Assembly (NCBI RefSeq): GCF_003337315.1
Contig: NZ_QPJV01000001.1
Coordinates: forward strand, 1-64,000
Length of the DNA stretch: 64,000 nt
Reading direction: 5' to 3'
Source of the DNA: Vagococcus fluvialis
GTDB taxonomy: Bacteria > Bacillota > Bacilli > Lactobacillales > Vagococcaceae
The notes beneath the pieces were generated by a model. It saw nothing but the letters and a program-made list of their open reading frames with translations. It was not told where the DNA came from and did no database searches. Numbering within the stretch: the first letter of the stretch is position 1; each line of letters begins with the position of its first letter. Both the position numbers and the translations under genes were made by a program. Below are positions 8,493 to 15,807 of this stretch, piece by piece.

Positions 8493-9365
8493 ATGATCGT
8501 TTCTACAATCGCACAAGGATTCTTATGGGCAGTACTTGGATTAGGTATCTATTTAACATTTAGAATTTTAAATTTCCCGGATTTAACAACAGAAGGTAGT
8601 TTTCCTTTAGGAGGAGCTGTTTGTGTAACAGCGATTACAAGTGGTGTTTCTCCCATTTTAGCAACACTTTTAGGTGTCGGAGCAGGTATGTTGGCAGGTC
8701 TTGTGACAGGTCTACTTTATACAAAAGGTAAAATCCCGATTATCTTATCAGGAATTTTAGTCATGAGTGCTTTAAATTCTGTCATGCTTTTTATTATGAA
8801 ATCACCTAATTTGTCTTTACTTAATCAAAAGAAACTATTTAATAGTTTGGATTTTTTAAATCTCCCACCTAATTATGATAAAATTATCATTTCATTAATT
8901 GTTTTAGTAATTGTAATAGGAGGTATTCTATTATTTCTATATACTGATCTAGGCCAAGCGTATGTAGCAACCGGCGATAATGAAGAGATGGCAAAATCTT
9001 TTGGAATCAATACAGATCGTATGAAAATATTAGGCTTAATGATTTCAAATGGAATTATCGGCTTAGCGGGTGCTTTAATTGCCCAAAGTGAAGGCTATGC
9101 GGATGTGAATAAAGGAATTGGTGTCATTGTTATTGGACTTGCTTCTATTATATTAGGGGAGCTCCTTTTTGGTGAACTTACTCTTTCAGAAAGGCTTATT
9201 GCAATTGTTTTAGGAAGTGTTTTATATCAATTATTAATTCTATTGGTTATCAAGTTGAAATTAGATACAACATATTTAAAACTGTATTCATCTGTTATTT
9301 TAGCGATTTGCTTAATGTTTCCACAAATTAAGCAACGTATTTTACCAACTAAGGAGGCCAAATAA
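8493..9365 (+). CDS. trpY: ABC transporter permease, TrpY type
   Basis: A 290-residue hydrophobic protein with about eight to nine membrane helices, of the branched-chain-type permease family paired with TrpX-like binding proteins. The motif GDNEEMAKSFGINTDRMKILGLMISNGIIGLAGAL is the cytoplasmic coupling loop and following helix typical of the family; only its position (about 160-195) matters here. It starts 1 nt after trpX and ends directly against trpZ, so all three genes are translated as a unit. Confidence 0.87.
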   Translation: MIVSTIAQGFLWAVLGLGIYLTFRILNFPDLTTEGSFPLGGAVCVTAITSGVSPILATLLGVGAGMLAGLVTGLLYTKGKIPIILSGILVMSALNSVMLFIMKSPNLSLLNQKKLFNSLDFLNLPPNYDKIIISLIVLVIVIGGILLFLYTDLGQAYVATGDNEEMAKSFGINTDRMKILGLMISNGIIGLAGALIAQSEGYADVNKGIGVIVIGLASIILGELLFGELTLSERLIAIVLGSVLYQLLILLVIKLKLDTTYLKLYSSVILAICLMFPQIKQRILPTKEAK

Positions 9366-10115
9366 ATGTCTGAAACAATTTTAAAATTAGAAGAAGGCTA
9401 TAAAAAAACTGAAGCTGGCATGGTCATTATGAATCATCTGAATTTAGAAGTAAAAAAGGGTGATTTCATTACAATATTAGGCGGGAATGGCGCTGGTAAA
9501 TCAACTTTATTTAACTCTATTAGTGGCAAATTACAATTAACATCTGGCCATGTTTTTATCAATAATAAAAATGTAACGAATCTATCAGAAGAAAAGAGAG
9601 CAGATTATATAGGTCGGGTTTTTCAAGATCCTAAACAAGGGACAGCACCACGTATGACAGTATCTGAAAATTTACTCTTAGCAAGTTTAAGAGGTGAAAA
9701 ACGTCGCTTTAGCTTACGAAAACTGAAAGAAAATAGAGATGTTTTTTATAAATTATGTCAAAGAATCGGCAATGGGTTAGAAAATCATTTAGATACGCCT
9801 TCTGGAAATTTATCAGGTGGTCAAAGACAAGCTCTTAGTTTGTTAATGTCAACCATTAAACAACCAGAAATCTTATTATTAGACGAACATACAGCAGCTC
9901 TTGACCCTAAAACAGCAACACAAATCATGAGTCTAACAGAAAAAATAGTTGCAGAAAATCAGTTAACTTGCCTAATGATTACTCATCGCATGGAAGACGC
10001 TTTAAAATATGGCAATCGAATGATTGTATTAGAACAAGGACAAGTGAAATATGACATTAATAAAGAAGAAAAAGAAAAACTTGAGATGTCTGACCTATTA
10101 AGTTTTTTTAACTAA
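9366..10115 (+). CDS. trpZ: ABC transporter ATPase, TrpZ type
   Basis: A 249-residue ATPase that powers the TrpXY importer. Walker A GGNGAGKST is at 39-47, the signature LSGGQRQ near 149-155, Walker B ILLLDE near 169-174 (followed by HTAALDP), and the switch histidine in MITHRMEDAL. The Walker B neighbourhood LDEHTAALDP is typical of this transporter group. It is the last gene of the operon. No clear terminator is visible in the 79 nt before the next gene, so some readthrough is possible. Confidence 0.87.
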   Translation: MSETILKLEEGYKKTEAGMVIMNHLNLEVKKGDFITILGGNGAGKSTLFNSISGKLQLTSGHVFINNKNVTNLSEEKRADYIGRVFQDPKQGTAPRMTVSENLLLASLRGEKRRFSLRKLKENRDVFYKLCQRIGNGLENHLDTPSGNLSGGQRQALSLLMSTIKQPEILLLDEHTAALDPKTATQIMSLTEKIVAENQLTCLMITHRMEDALKYGNRMIVLEQGQVKYDINKEEKEKLEMSDLLSFFN

Positions 10116-10194
10116 ATGGATTAATCATAGCACTTGAGTGAAATATTCTATATAATAAAGACAATACAGAATATATAAGGGAGAATTGATAATA

Positions 10195-11142
10195 ATGGTA
10201 AAACGATTATTAAGCTGTACAGCAAGTGAAGTTAAAAAAATGACTCCTATGGAATTAAAACAAGCTATCAAAGCATCAGAAGGCCGTATTATTTGTTCTG
10301 AAAATGTAGCCATCTCTCAATCAGTGGCAGGAGATATTACAAATGCAGAATTAGCTAGTGCATATGGTGCTGATTTAATTTTATTAAATGGATTTGATGT
10401 ATTTAACCCTGTTGTTATGGGATTACCTGGTAGTGCTAATTTGCAAGATGTTATTGATGAATTTAATGATCCACGTCATTTAAAGAAAAATCCAGTTGAC
10501 CAATTAAAATACTTAACTGGTAGACCAGTGGGTGTTAATTTAGAGCCAGTTGATTTAGATACTAAAATGAATGAAACCATTACTTTAATTTCAGAAGGTC
10601 GTCAGTGCTCTAAAGAAACCCTGCAAGAAGCACAAAAGCTTGGTTTTGACTTTATTTGTTTAACAGGAAATCCTGGGACAGGTGTAACAAATGAAAAAAT
10701 AGCAGATGCCGTTAAACTTGCGAAAGAACATTTTTTTGGTTTAGTAATTGCAGGAAAAATGCACGGAGCAGGTGTTGACGAAGATGTGGTAAACATGGAA
10801 GCTATCCAGTCATTTGTTGAAGCTGGTGCTGATATTGTATTATTACCAGCAGTTGGAACAGTACCTGGTGTGACAGATGAGGATGTCAGAGATGCAGTGA
10901 AGTATATTAGAAAAGCTGGCGCATTGTCTATGTCTGCTATTGGAACAAGTCAAGAAAGTGCTGATCAAGAAACAGTTAAACAAATTGCTATTCGTAATAA
11001 AATTTGTGGAGTGGATATTCAGCATATTGGAGACGCTGGATACAGTGGTTTAGCACCAGTTGAAAATATTTATGCGACATCAATAGCTATAAGAGGTTTA
11101 AGACATACGATGAACAGAGTTGGCACTTCAATCAACAGATAA
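10195..11142 (+). CDS. TIM-barrel protein of the PEP phosphonomutase-like DUF7916 type
   Basis: About 315 residues with a regular beta/alpha-barrel pattern (GADLILLNGFDVF, RPVGVNLEPVD, FDFICLTGNPGTGVTN, FGLVIAGKMHG, ADIVLLPAVGTVPG). Databases often label such proteins PEP phosphonomutase or haloacid-dehalogenase-like, but I do not see the phosphonomutase signature and claim no reaction. A TTG 9 nt upstream lies too close to the Shine-Dalgarno AAGGGAG, so the ATG was chosen. A TATAAT at 10151-10156 may drive it separately from trpXYZ. Confidence 0.65.
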   Translation: MVKRLLSCTASEVKKMTPMELKQAIKASEGRIICSENVAISQSVAGDITNAELASAYGADLILLNGFDVFNPVVMGLPGSANLQDVIDEFNDPRHLKKNPVDQLKYLTGRPVGVNLEPVDLDTKMNETITLISEGRQCSKETLQEAQKLGFDFICLTGNPGTGVTNEKIADAVKLAKEHFFGLVIAGKMHGAGVDEDVVNMEAIQSFVEAGADIVLLPAVGTVPGVTDEDVRDAVKYIRKAGALSMSAIGTSQESADQETVKQIAIRNKICGVDIQHIGDAGYSGLAPVENIYATSIAIRGLRHTMNRVGTSINR

Positions 11143-11195
11143 ACATAAAAATATTATGTTAACCATAAAAAATAAAGCTAAAGACCTATGAATTA

Positions 11196-11237
11196 AAAAC
11201 CTTTCTTAGATATAATCTTATCTAAGGAGGTTTTTTT
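11196..11237 (+). terminator. Terminator-like hairpin containing the VanZ ribosome binding site
   Basis: An inverted repeat (about 11198-11212 with 11219-11233, loop 11213-11218) runs straight into seven T residues (11231-11237) and then the ATG of the VanZ-like gene. Its 3' arm contains TAAGGAGG, the perfect Shine-Dalgarno of that gene. It can end transcription of the TIM-barrel gene and would hide the ribosome binding site in any readthrough RNA. Confidence 0.7.
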
Positions 11238-11834
11238 ATGTTTAGTTTAGCGTTAGCACTCATTATTATTTCTATATACAATTATAAGCAGCAAAAATTA
11301 TTTGAAAGAGTATTGAAATATCAGGAAAAAATTCATTATATAATAGGTTACTTATTAATGTTTTATCTATTAATCATGTTAAAAGAAGTAATCGGTTTTC
11401 CAAGTATCTCCAATTGGCAAAGAGTTTTAAATGTACAGGGGAATATTTTTGATCCTAATATTAGCTTAATACCTTTTGTTAATGGTATCTTACATTCTGA
11501 TTATTTAAATGTTGTGATGTTTATCCCTTTAGGTTTCTTTTTACCCTTAATGTGGCGGAAATATCACAATGGTTTTGAAATAATTAAATTAGGCTTTTAT
11601 TTATCATTATTTATTGAATTAAGCCAGTTATTCACTCGCTTTAGAGCAACAGATATCAATGATCTAATTACTAATACGATTGGAGCAGCAGTAGGTTGGT
11701 CTATTTACTTTGTATTTTCAAAATTATTATTAAGAAAAATAGAACCAATACCACTATTTCAATCAAGTAAATTCCTAAAATACGAGCCTCAGCTTTATGT
11801 TGTTATTGCTGCAGTGGCAAGTTTTTTGAGTTAG
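11238..11834 (+). CDS. VanZ-family membrane protein
   Basis: A 198-residue membrane protein with about five helices. It carries the VanZ-family core: a Leu/Asn-rich loop (NISLIPFVNG ... DYLNVVMFIPLGFFLPLMW) followed by IELSQLFTRFRATDINDLITNTIGAAVGW. VanZ proteins are linked to low-level teicoplanin resistance in some enterococci, while chromosomal homologues are mostly uncharacterised. The start follows TAAGGAGG, which lies inside a terminator-like hairpin. Confidence 0.85.
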   Translation: MFSLALALIIISIYNYKQQKLFERVLKYQEKIHYIIGYLLMFYLLIMLKEVIGFPSISNWQRVLNVQGNIFDPNISLIPFVNGILHSDYLNVVMFIPLGFFLPLMWRKYHNGFEIIKLGFYLSLFIELSQLFTRFRATDINDLITNTIGAAVGWSIYFVFSKLLLRKIEPIPLFQSSKFLKYEPQLYVVIAAVASFLS

Positions 11835-11848
11835 AAAGAGAGTTAGAG

Positions 11849-12358
11849 ATGAAATTAATCAAAATTGATGATATTAAAGATTCGGATTTATTATTATTAC
11901 AAAAAGAGTTTAGAAAAAGTAAAGAGATAATACATGGATGTAATAGTTTAATCCAAGCAAATGAATTATCTATGTGGCGTAAGAATATCAAAAAATTAGA
12001 ATGTAATCCACCGAAAAATAAACCTAAAACGATTCAGTATTTTATTGTAAGTGATAAGGAAGAGTTAATAGGTGTAATAGACTTTAGATTTTGTCTATTA
12101 CCTTTCCAAGAATTAGATGGTGGTCATATAAGTTACACTATTAGAAAAAGTAAAAGAGGGCAGGGATATGCTAGAGAAGCATTAGTAAAAGTCTTAAGAT
12201 TTGCTGGAGAAAAATCGGATTTAAAAGAAGTATTATTAACTTGTAAAAAAGAAAATATGATTTCTAAAAATGTCATTCAATCATGTGGTGGTAAATTAGA
12301 AAAAACAATTTTCATTAATAATAGTCACATAGAACACTATAGAATCGAACTGATTTAA
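11849..12358 (+). CDS. GNAT-family N-acetyltransferase
   Basis: A 169-residue protein with the acetyl-CoA-binding motif A pattern RKSKRGQGYAREAL (about residues 98-111), preceded by the beta-4 strand ELDGGHISYTI and followed by ENMISKNVIQSCGGK. It resembles YkkB-like/ribosomal-protein-acetylating GNATs; the substrate cannot be read. It starts 14 nt after the VanZ-like gene and is probably cotranscribed with it. Confidence 0.85.
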   Translation: MKLIKIDDIKDSDLLLLQKEFRKSKEIIHGCNSLIQANELSMWRKNIKKLECNPPKNKPKTIQYFIVSDKEELIGVIDFRFCLLPFQELDGGHISYTIRKSKRGQGYAREALVKVLRFAGEKSDLKEVLLTCKKENMISKNVIQSCGGKLEKTIFINNSHIEHYRIELI

Positions 12359-12423
12359 CCTCTTATTTATAATCTACAGGTTAAACAATCGGAAATTAAC
12401 CGCTATTTTATAGATTAGAGGTT
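12357..12423 (+). repeat. Nested three-part inverted repeat
   Basis: Three arms nest around one axis: 12357-12363 with 12417-12423 (7 bp), 12371-12376 with 12411-12416 (6 bp) and 12379-12384 with 12396-12401 (6 bp). No T-run follows, so it is not an ordinary terminator. It may be a structured RNA end or a protein-binding region for the CGNR gene. Confidence 0.4.
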
Positions 12424-12425
12424 AG

Positions 12426-12454
12426 ATTAATAGTATAATGATTATACTATTAAT
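12426..12454 (+). promoter_or_regulatory. 29-bp perfect palindrome over the -10 box of the CGNR gene
   Basis: A 14-bp arm (12426-12439) is repeated exactly inverted (12441-12454) around a single G. A perfect TATAAT lies at 12434-12439 inside the left arm, and the Shine-Dalgarno GAGGTG begins 4 nt after the right arm. This is the expected shape of a dimeric repressor operator, possibly for the CGNR protein itself. Confidence 0.6.
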
Positions 12455-12470
12455 TATGAGGTGTATTAGT

Positions 12471-13043
12471 ATGAAGAACGACTTCCCAAATATTACTGAA
12501 AATTTAGTACTAAATTTTTGCAACACTAAAATTTTAAAGCAAGGAAAATTAGTAGATTTATTTAATACGATTGATTCGTTTAAACTTTGGTTAGAAATTC
12601 CTATTGATAAAAATGAAGATTATAATCGACAATTATCAGTTATGTATAGTTGTTTAGATACCAGTTTAAACATTGAAGATGTTAAGCAACTTAGAGAAGA
12701 GCTCTCTAAAATATTTACAAGAGTTATAAATGATGCTGATACCATAGATGATGTGAAATCAGAAATTGAATCTTTTATCGGGAGCAGCCCTTTTACTCTG
12801 ATTTTTGTAGACAACGATCCTCTTATGATTCCAGTTGAAAAAGGGATTATAGGAATCAAAACGATTCTCTTTTTATCATTAGTAAGTTTAATCCAATCAG
12901 ATGAACTTAAAAAATTAGCTAAATGTGCCAATGAAGAGTGTCCGTTATTTTTTATTAATCAGTCAGGTCGTAGAAAGTGGTGTTCTATGAAATTATGTGG
13001 TAATCGAAATAAAGTTGAAAAGTTTCTTAATAAGACGAAATAA
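12471..13043 (+). CDS. ABATE/CGNR zinc-finger regulator
   Basis: A 190-residue protein. The N-terminal part (NFCNTKILKQGKLVDLFNTIDSF...) fits the ABATE domain, and the C-terminus carries a CGNR-type zinc finger (CANEECPLFFIN ... KWCSMKLCGNRNKV), a DNA-binding module. Such proteins are presumed transcription regulators. The ATG was chosen because GAGGTG lies 7 nt upstream; an in-frame start 33 nt earlier falls inside the palindrome. Autoregulation through the 29-bp palindrome is plausible. Confidence 0.8.
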   Translation: MKNDFPNITENLVLNFCNTKILKQGKLVDLFNTIDSFKLWLEIPIDKNEDYNRQLSVMYSCLDTSLNIEDVKQLREELSKIFTRVINDADTIDDVKSEIESFIGSSPFTLIFVDNDPLMIPVEKGIIGIKTILFLSLVSLIQSDELKKLAKCANEECPLFFINQSGRRKWCSMKLCGNRNKVEKFLNKTK

Positions 13044-13092
13044 TTAATATTTGTATCAATCATATTTTCGGAACTACTTTAATATCTAATCT

Positions 13093-13118
13093 AAAGAGCT
13101 TATAGTAGCTCTTTTTTT
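13093..13118 (+). terminator. Terminator of the CGNR gene
   Basis: An 8-bp perfect stem (13093-13100 with 13107-13114, 6-nt loop) followed by a T-run to 13118. Confidence 0.85.
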
Positions 13119-13180
13119 ATTATTCGATTTTAACGCTTTTTGTTCGTTATTTATAGGTTAGGTGTTAAAAATATGTATTA

Positions 13181-13193
13181 AAAAGCGAACTAT
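13181..13193 (+). promoter_or_regulatory. PurBox-like element
   Basis: The sequence matches the lactococcal PurR box AWWWCCGAACWWT at 12 of 13 positions. Its central G (13187) is about 76 nt upstream of the predicted start of transcription, the distance I recall for PurR-activated lactococcal promoters. A weaker inverted copy around TTCG (13143-13146) lies further upstream. Confidence 0.5.
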
Positions 13194-13227
13194 AAACGTT
13201 AAAAAAATAAAAATATAAACAAAACTA

Positions 13228-13256
13228 TTGTTTTATTTATAAAGGTATTCTATTAT
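13228..13256 (+). promoter_or_regulatory. Promoter of the purine permease operon
   Basis: TTGTTT (13228-13233), 17-bp spacer, TATTAT (13251-13256). The weak -35 box fits a promoter that needs an activator such as PurR. Confidence 0.5.
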
Positions 13257-13289
13257 GTGAGTAGATTTAAGAAGAAAGAGGAGTGTTTT

Positions 13290-14363
13290 ATGGAGTTTTT
13301 TCAAGATCTACTTGCAGCTATTGGTGTCGTAATTAATGGAATACCACAAGGAATTTTGGCCTTATCATTAGGATTTGCAGCATTTCCTACTGCACTAGCT
13401 TTTGGTTTTTCAGCAGTTGCAAATAGTATTACTGGTTCAGTTGCACCAATATCTTTTCAGGTGGAAACAATCACTGTAGCAGGCTCAATCGGTGGAAATA
13501 AGCGAGAAAGAGTTTCTATTATTCTATGGGCAGCGGTCATTATGACAGTTGTTGGTTTGTTTGGATGGATGAATACCTTAGTGGATTTTATGGGAAATGA
13601 TATTACTTCAGGTATGATGGCAGGTGTTGGTTTCATTTTAGCTAGAACTGCAATTAGCATGACTAAAACAAATACTGATGTTGGTTGGCTTTCAATGGTT
13701 ACAGCTATTCTAGTATATATTTTTACAAAAGACTTAATCTACACTATTTTATTATCAGTAGTTATTTCAACTCTCTATTCAGTTTATTATAAAAAAGCAA
13801 AAATAGAATTACCAGATGGGGTAGGAGACCAAAAGTTATCTCTTATAAAACCAATGATATCTGGAAGAATATTGAGAGGATCATTAGCTTTAGCGTGTTT
13901 AAATATTGGTTCAAATATTTCTTTTGGTATGATTACAGGGAGTATGACTGGAAACGATGTAAATCCTGTTAACATTGATGTTTTAACAGTTGTCAGCTCT
14001 GTAGCAGATTTAATTTCTAGCTTATTTGGCGGAGCACCATTAGAATCAATTATTTCAGCAACAGGTAGTGCGCCACATCCAGTTTTTTCTGGTGTTTTGA
14101 TGATGGTGATTATGGCCATTATTTTAGCAACAGGTATTTTACCAAAAATGGGGAAATTCGTGCCAACAGAATCAATTGCGGGATTTTTATTCGTATTAGG
14201 TGCTTTTGTAACAGTGACTGGAAACATTCAACCAGCAGTTGCTGATAACCCTTTAGTTGGAAGTGTGACAATGGTTGTTACAGCTTTATTTGATCCATTT
14301 TTCGGTATGTTAGCAGGATTAGCAATTAAATTTATATTACCAATAATAGGAGTGGTCTTGTAA
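13290..14363 (+). CDS. NCS2-type nucleobase permease
   Basis: A 357-residue membrane protein with about eleven to twelve hydrophobic segments, resembling the xanthine/uracil/azaguanine-like NCS2 superfamily. Visible family features are SFQVETITVAGSIGG, GNDITSGMMAGVGFILAR and a conserved SLFGGAPLESIISATGSAPHPVFSG half-helix region (about 240-264). The ATG follows GAGGAGTG; an alternative start 33 nt upstream has none. It is 1 nt from a phosphoribosyltransferase gene and sits behind a PurBox-like site, which suggests purine or pyrimidine base uptake coupled to salvage. Confidence 0.8.
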   Translation: MEFFQDLLAAIGVVINGIPQGILALSLGFAAFPTALAFGFSAVANSITGSVAPISFQVETITVAGSIGGNKRERVSIILWAAVIMTVVGLFGWMNTLVDFMGNDITSGMMAGVGFILARTAISMTKTNTDVGWLSMVTAILVYIFTKDLIYTILLSVVISTLYSVYYKKAKIELPDGVGDQKLSLIKPMISGRILRGSLALACLNIGSNISFGMITGSMTGNDVNPVNIDVLTVVSSVADLISSLFGGAPLESIISATGSAPHPVFSGVLMMVIMAIILATGILPKMGKFVPTESIAGFLFVLGAFVTVTGNIQPAVADNPLVGSVTMVVTALFDPFFGMLAGLAIKFILPIIGVVL

Positions 14364-14364
14364 A

Positions 14365-14910
14365 ATGAAAAAACATTATGAATTAAAAGTAGCAGGTTTA
14401 ACTAGAAACTTACCAATCATTCAAGTAGCAGATGATTTAGCCATTGCCTCATTTGTTTTATTAGGAGACGCTGAAATGACAACTGTTGCTGCTAGTGAGA
14501 TTGTCAAACGTTTACCAGAAAATATCGATTTTTTAGTAACAGCTGAAGCAAAAGGAATTCCTCTTTTACAGGAATTAGCAAGAATTAAAGGGTTTAAAAG
14601 CTATATCGTCGCAAGGAAAAGTGTTAAAAGTTATATGGAGTCACCTTTAGAAGCATCAGTATTTTCTATTACGACTCAGAAAGAGCAAACATTGTATTTA
14701 GATGGTCATGATGTTGAGTTAATTAAAGACAAAAAGGTAGCTATTATTGATGATGTAATTAGTACAGGGGAATCATTGCAAGCTCTTGTAAACTTAGTTG
14801 AAAAAGCTGGAGCAAAAGTCGTTGTAAAAGCTGCTATACTTGCTGAAGGGGATGCAGCTAAGAGAGAGGATATTGTCTTTTTAGAGGAATTACCATTATT
14901 CCCATTATAA
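14365..14910 (+). CDS. Type I phosphoribosyltransferase (adenine/xanthine PRT-like)
   Basis: A 181-residue protein with the PRPP-binding signature VAIIDDVISTGES (about 125-137) and an upstream loop FLVTAEAKGIPLLQELA that binds pyrophosphate in APRT-like enzymes. It would convert a free base plus PRPP to a nucleotide. The exact base is not certain; adenine or xanthine is most likely from the overall pattern. It is cotranscribed with the NCS2 permease, so import and salvage are coupled. Confidence 0.82.
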   Translation: MKKHYELKVAGLTRNLPIIQVADDLAIASFVLLGDAEMTTVAASEIVKRLPENIDFLVTAEAKGIPLLQELARIKGFKSYIVARKSVKSYMESPLEASVFSITTQKEQTLYLDGHDVELIKDKKVAIIDDVISTGESLQALVNLVEKAGAKVVVKAAILAEGDAAKREDIVFLEELPLFPL

Positions 14911-14951
14911 TCTTGTTTGATTCTATCATAGAAAGAACTGGAGAAATTAGC

Positions 14952-15163
14952 ATGTGTTGGAATAATAATAAACAAAGTATAATAGCAAGTATTATGATAT
15001 TTAGTTCTTTAATGATCTTTACGATATTAACGAGTCAACTTATGCAAGTACAGCATTTACAGTTGCCAGTATTTTACAAGTATCAGGAATACTATTGATG
15101 TTACATAATATGTTCATTAGGAAAAAATGTACGATTAACCCTAAAAAGAATCCTACTGATTAA
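14952..15163 (+). pseudogene. Frameshifted small membrane protein
   Basis: From an ATG at 14952 (GGAG upstream) one frame encodes a hydrophobic segment (SIIASIMIFSSLMIF). A second frame, open from 15005 to the TAA at 15161, continues with a further membrane segment (TAFTVASILQVSGILLML) and a basic tail ending NPKKNPTD. The two halves together look like one two-helix protein broken by a single frameshift near 15005-15022. The strong terminator 15143-15183 fits the second frame's stop. It could also be a sequencing error. Confidence 0.4.
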
Positions 15164-15183
15164 ACCGGTAGGATTCTTTTTTT
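15143..15183 (+). terminator. Terminator of the purine permease operon
   Basis: A 10-bp stem (15147-15156 with 15168-15177, 11-nt loop) followed by a T-run to 15183. It overlaps the tail of the broken small membrane gene. Confidence 0.85.
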
Positions 15184-15650
15184 ATGTCACTTTATGATAG
15201 GGAGTAGACTGCTAATAAAAAAATAACTATTTGGTTTACATAATATATATTAAACCAAGTTAAATGAAAAGATATCAAGAGAGGTAAAAAATGATTTTTA
15301 TGATGAATTTCTTATAGATTAATATAAATCTACTGAACTACAGATTATAAAATGTTATTTGTTTGTTTTGTGGTTATGCAGATTGCATTTAAAAATTTTT
15401 ATACTAAGTATTAGCTTTTAAATGCATTTAAACAAGCTATTTAATGATATGTAATAAAATTATTCAAACTTAATAAATTAAATGACTTAAATTTATTTTA
15501 ATTTAATAGATTTAAATAACGATTAACATTTAATCATAAATAACATATTTATATGTTTTAATCTATAATTATGTGAAAACCAGCTAATTTGATGATAATA
15601 AGCAATTTTATAATTTAAGAGGTCTTTCAAAAAGTTATCCTTGGATAAAA
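15184..15650. other. Very AT-rich gene-free stretch before the dif-like site
   Basis: No gene is supportable here. It holds an 8-bp inverted repeat (15231-15238 with 15251-15258) followed by a ribosome binding site and an 8-codon frame at 15291, which looks like the start of a lost gene. An 11-bp inverted repeat (15384-15394 with 15416-15426) and a small palindrome at 15635-15648 are also present. Base composition between 15400 and 15600 is far more AT-rich than the neighbourhood. Confidence 0.6.
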
Positions 15651-15690
15651 TCTACCTTTCTTGAAAGAAGTAGCTTTCCGGAAAGGTAGA
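15651..15690 (+). other. dif: difSL-like chromosome dimer resolution site
   Basis: Two 12-bp arms, CTTTCTTGAAAG (15656-15667) and CTTTCCGGAAAG (15674-15685), flank a 6-bp centre, and TCTACC/GGTAGA extend the symmetry outward. The TTTCTTGAAA and TTTCCGGAAA blocks are those I recall from the difSL site used by XerS in lactococci and streptococci, where the site lies directly upstream of xerS, as here. Confidence 0.75.
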
Positions 15691-15733
15691 TATAATCATA
15701 AAAATTCTACATTGTATTTGTTTTTTTTATTTT

Positions 15734-15762
15734 TTGACAAATTGATTAGAGTTACCTATAAT
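15734..15762 (+). promoter_or_regulatory. Consensus sigma-A promoter of xerS
   Basis: TTGACA (15734-15739), 17-bp spacer, TATAAT (15757-15762): a perfect match at both boxes, only 44 nt downstream of the dif-like site. Confidence 0.85.
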
Positions 15763-15807
15763 TAGATAAGAACATTAGTTCTCTTTTAATGTGGAGGAAA
15801 TATCATT

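Noticed and set aside
13044-13289. Purine riboswitch ahead of the NCS2 permease
   Set aside because: The conserved loop and junction bases of the purine aptamer are absent; a PurBox-like element explains control better.
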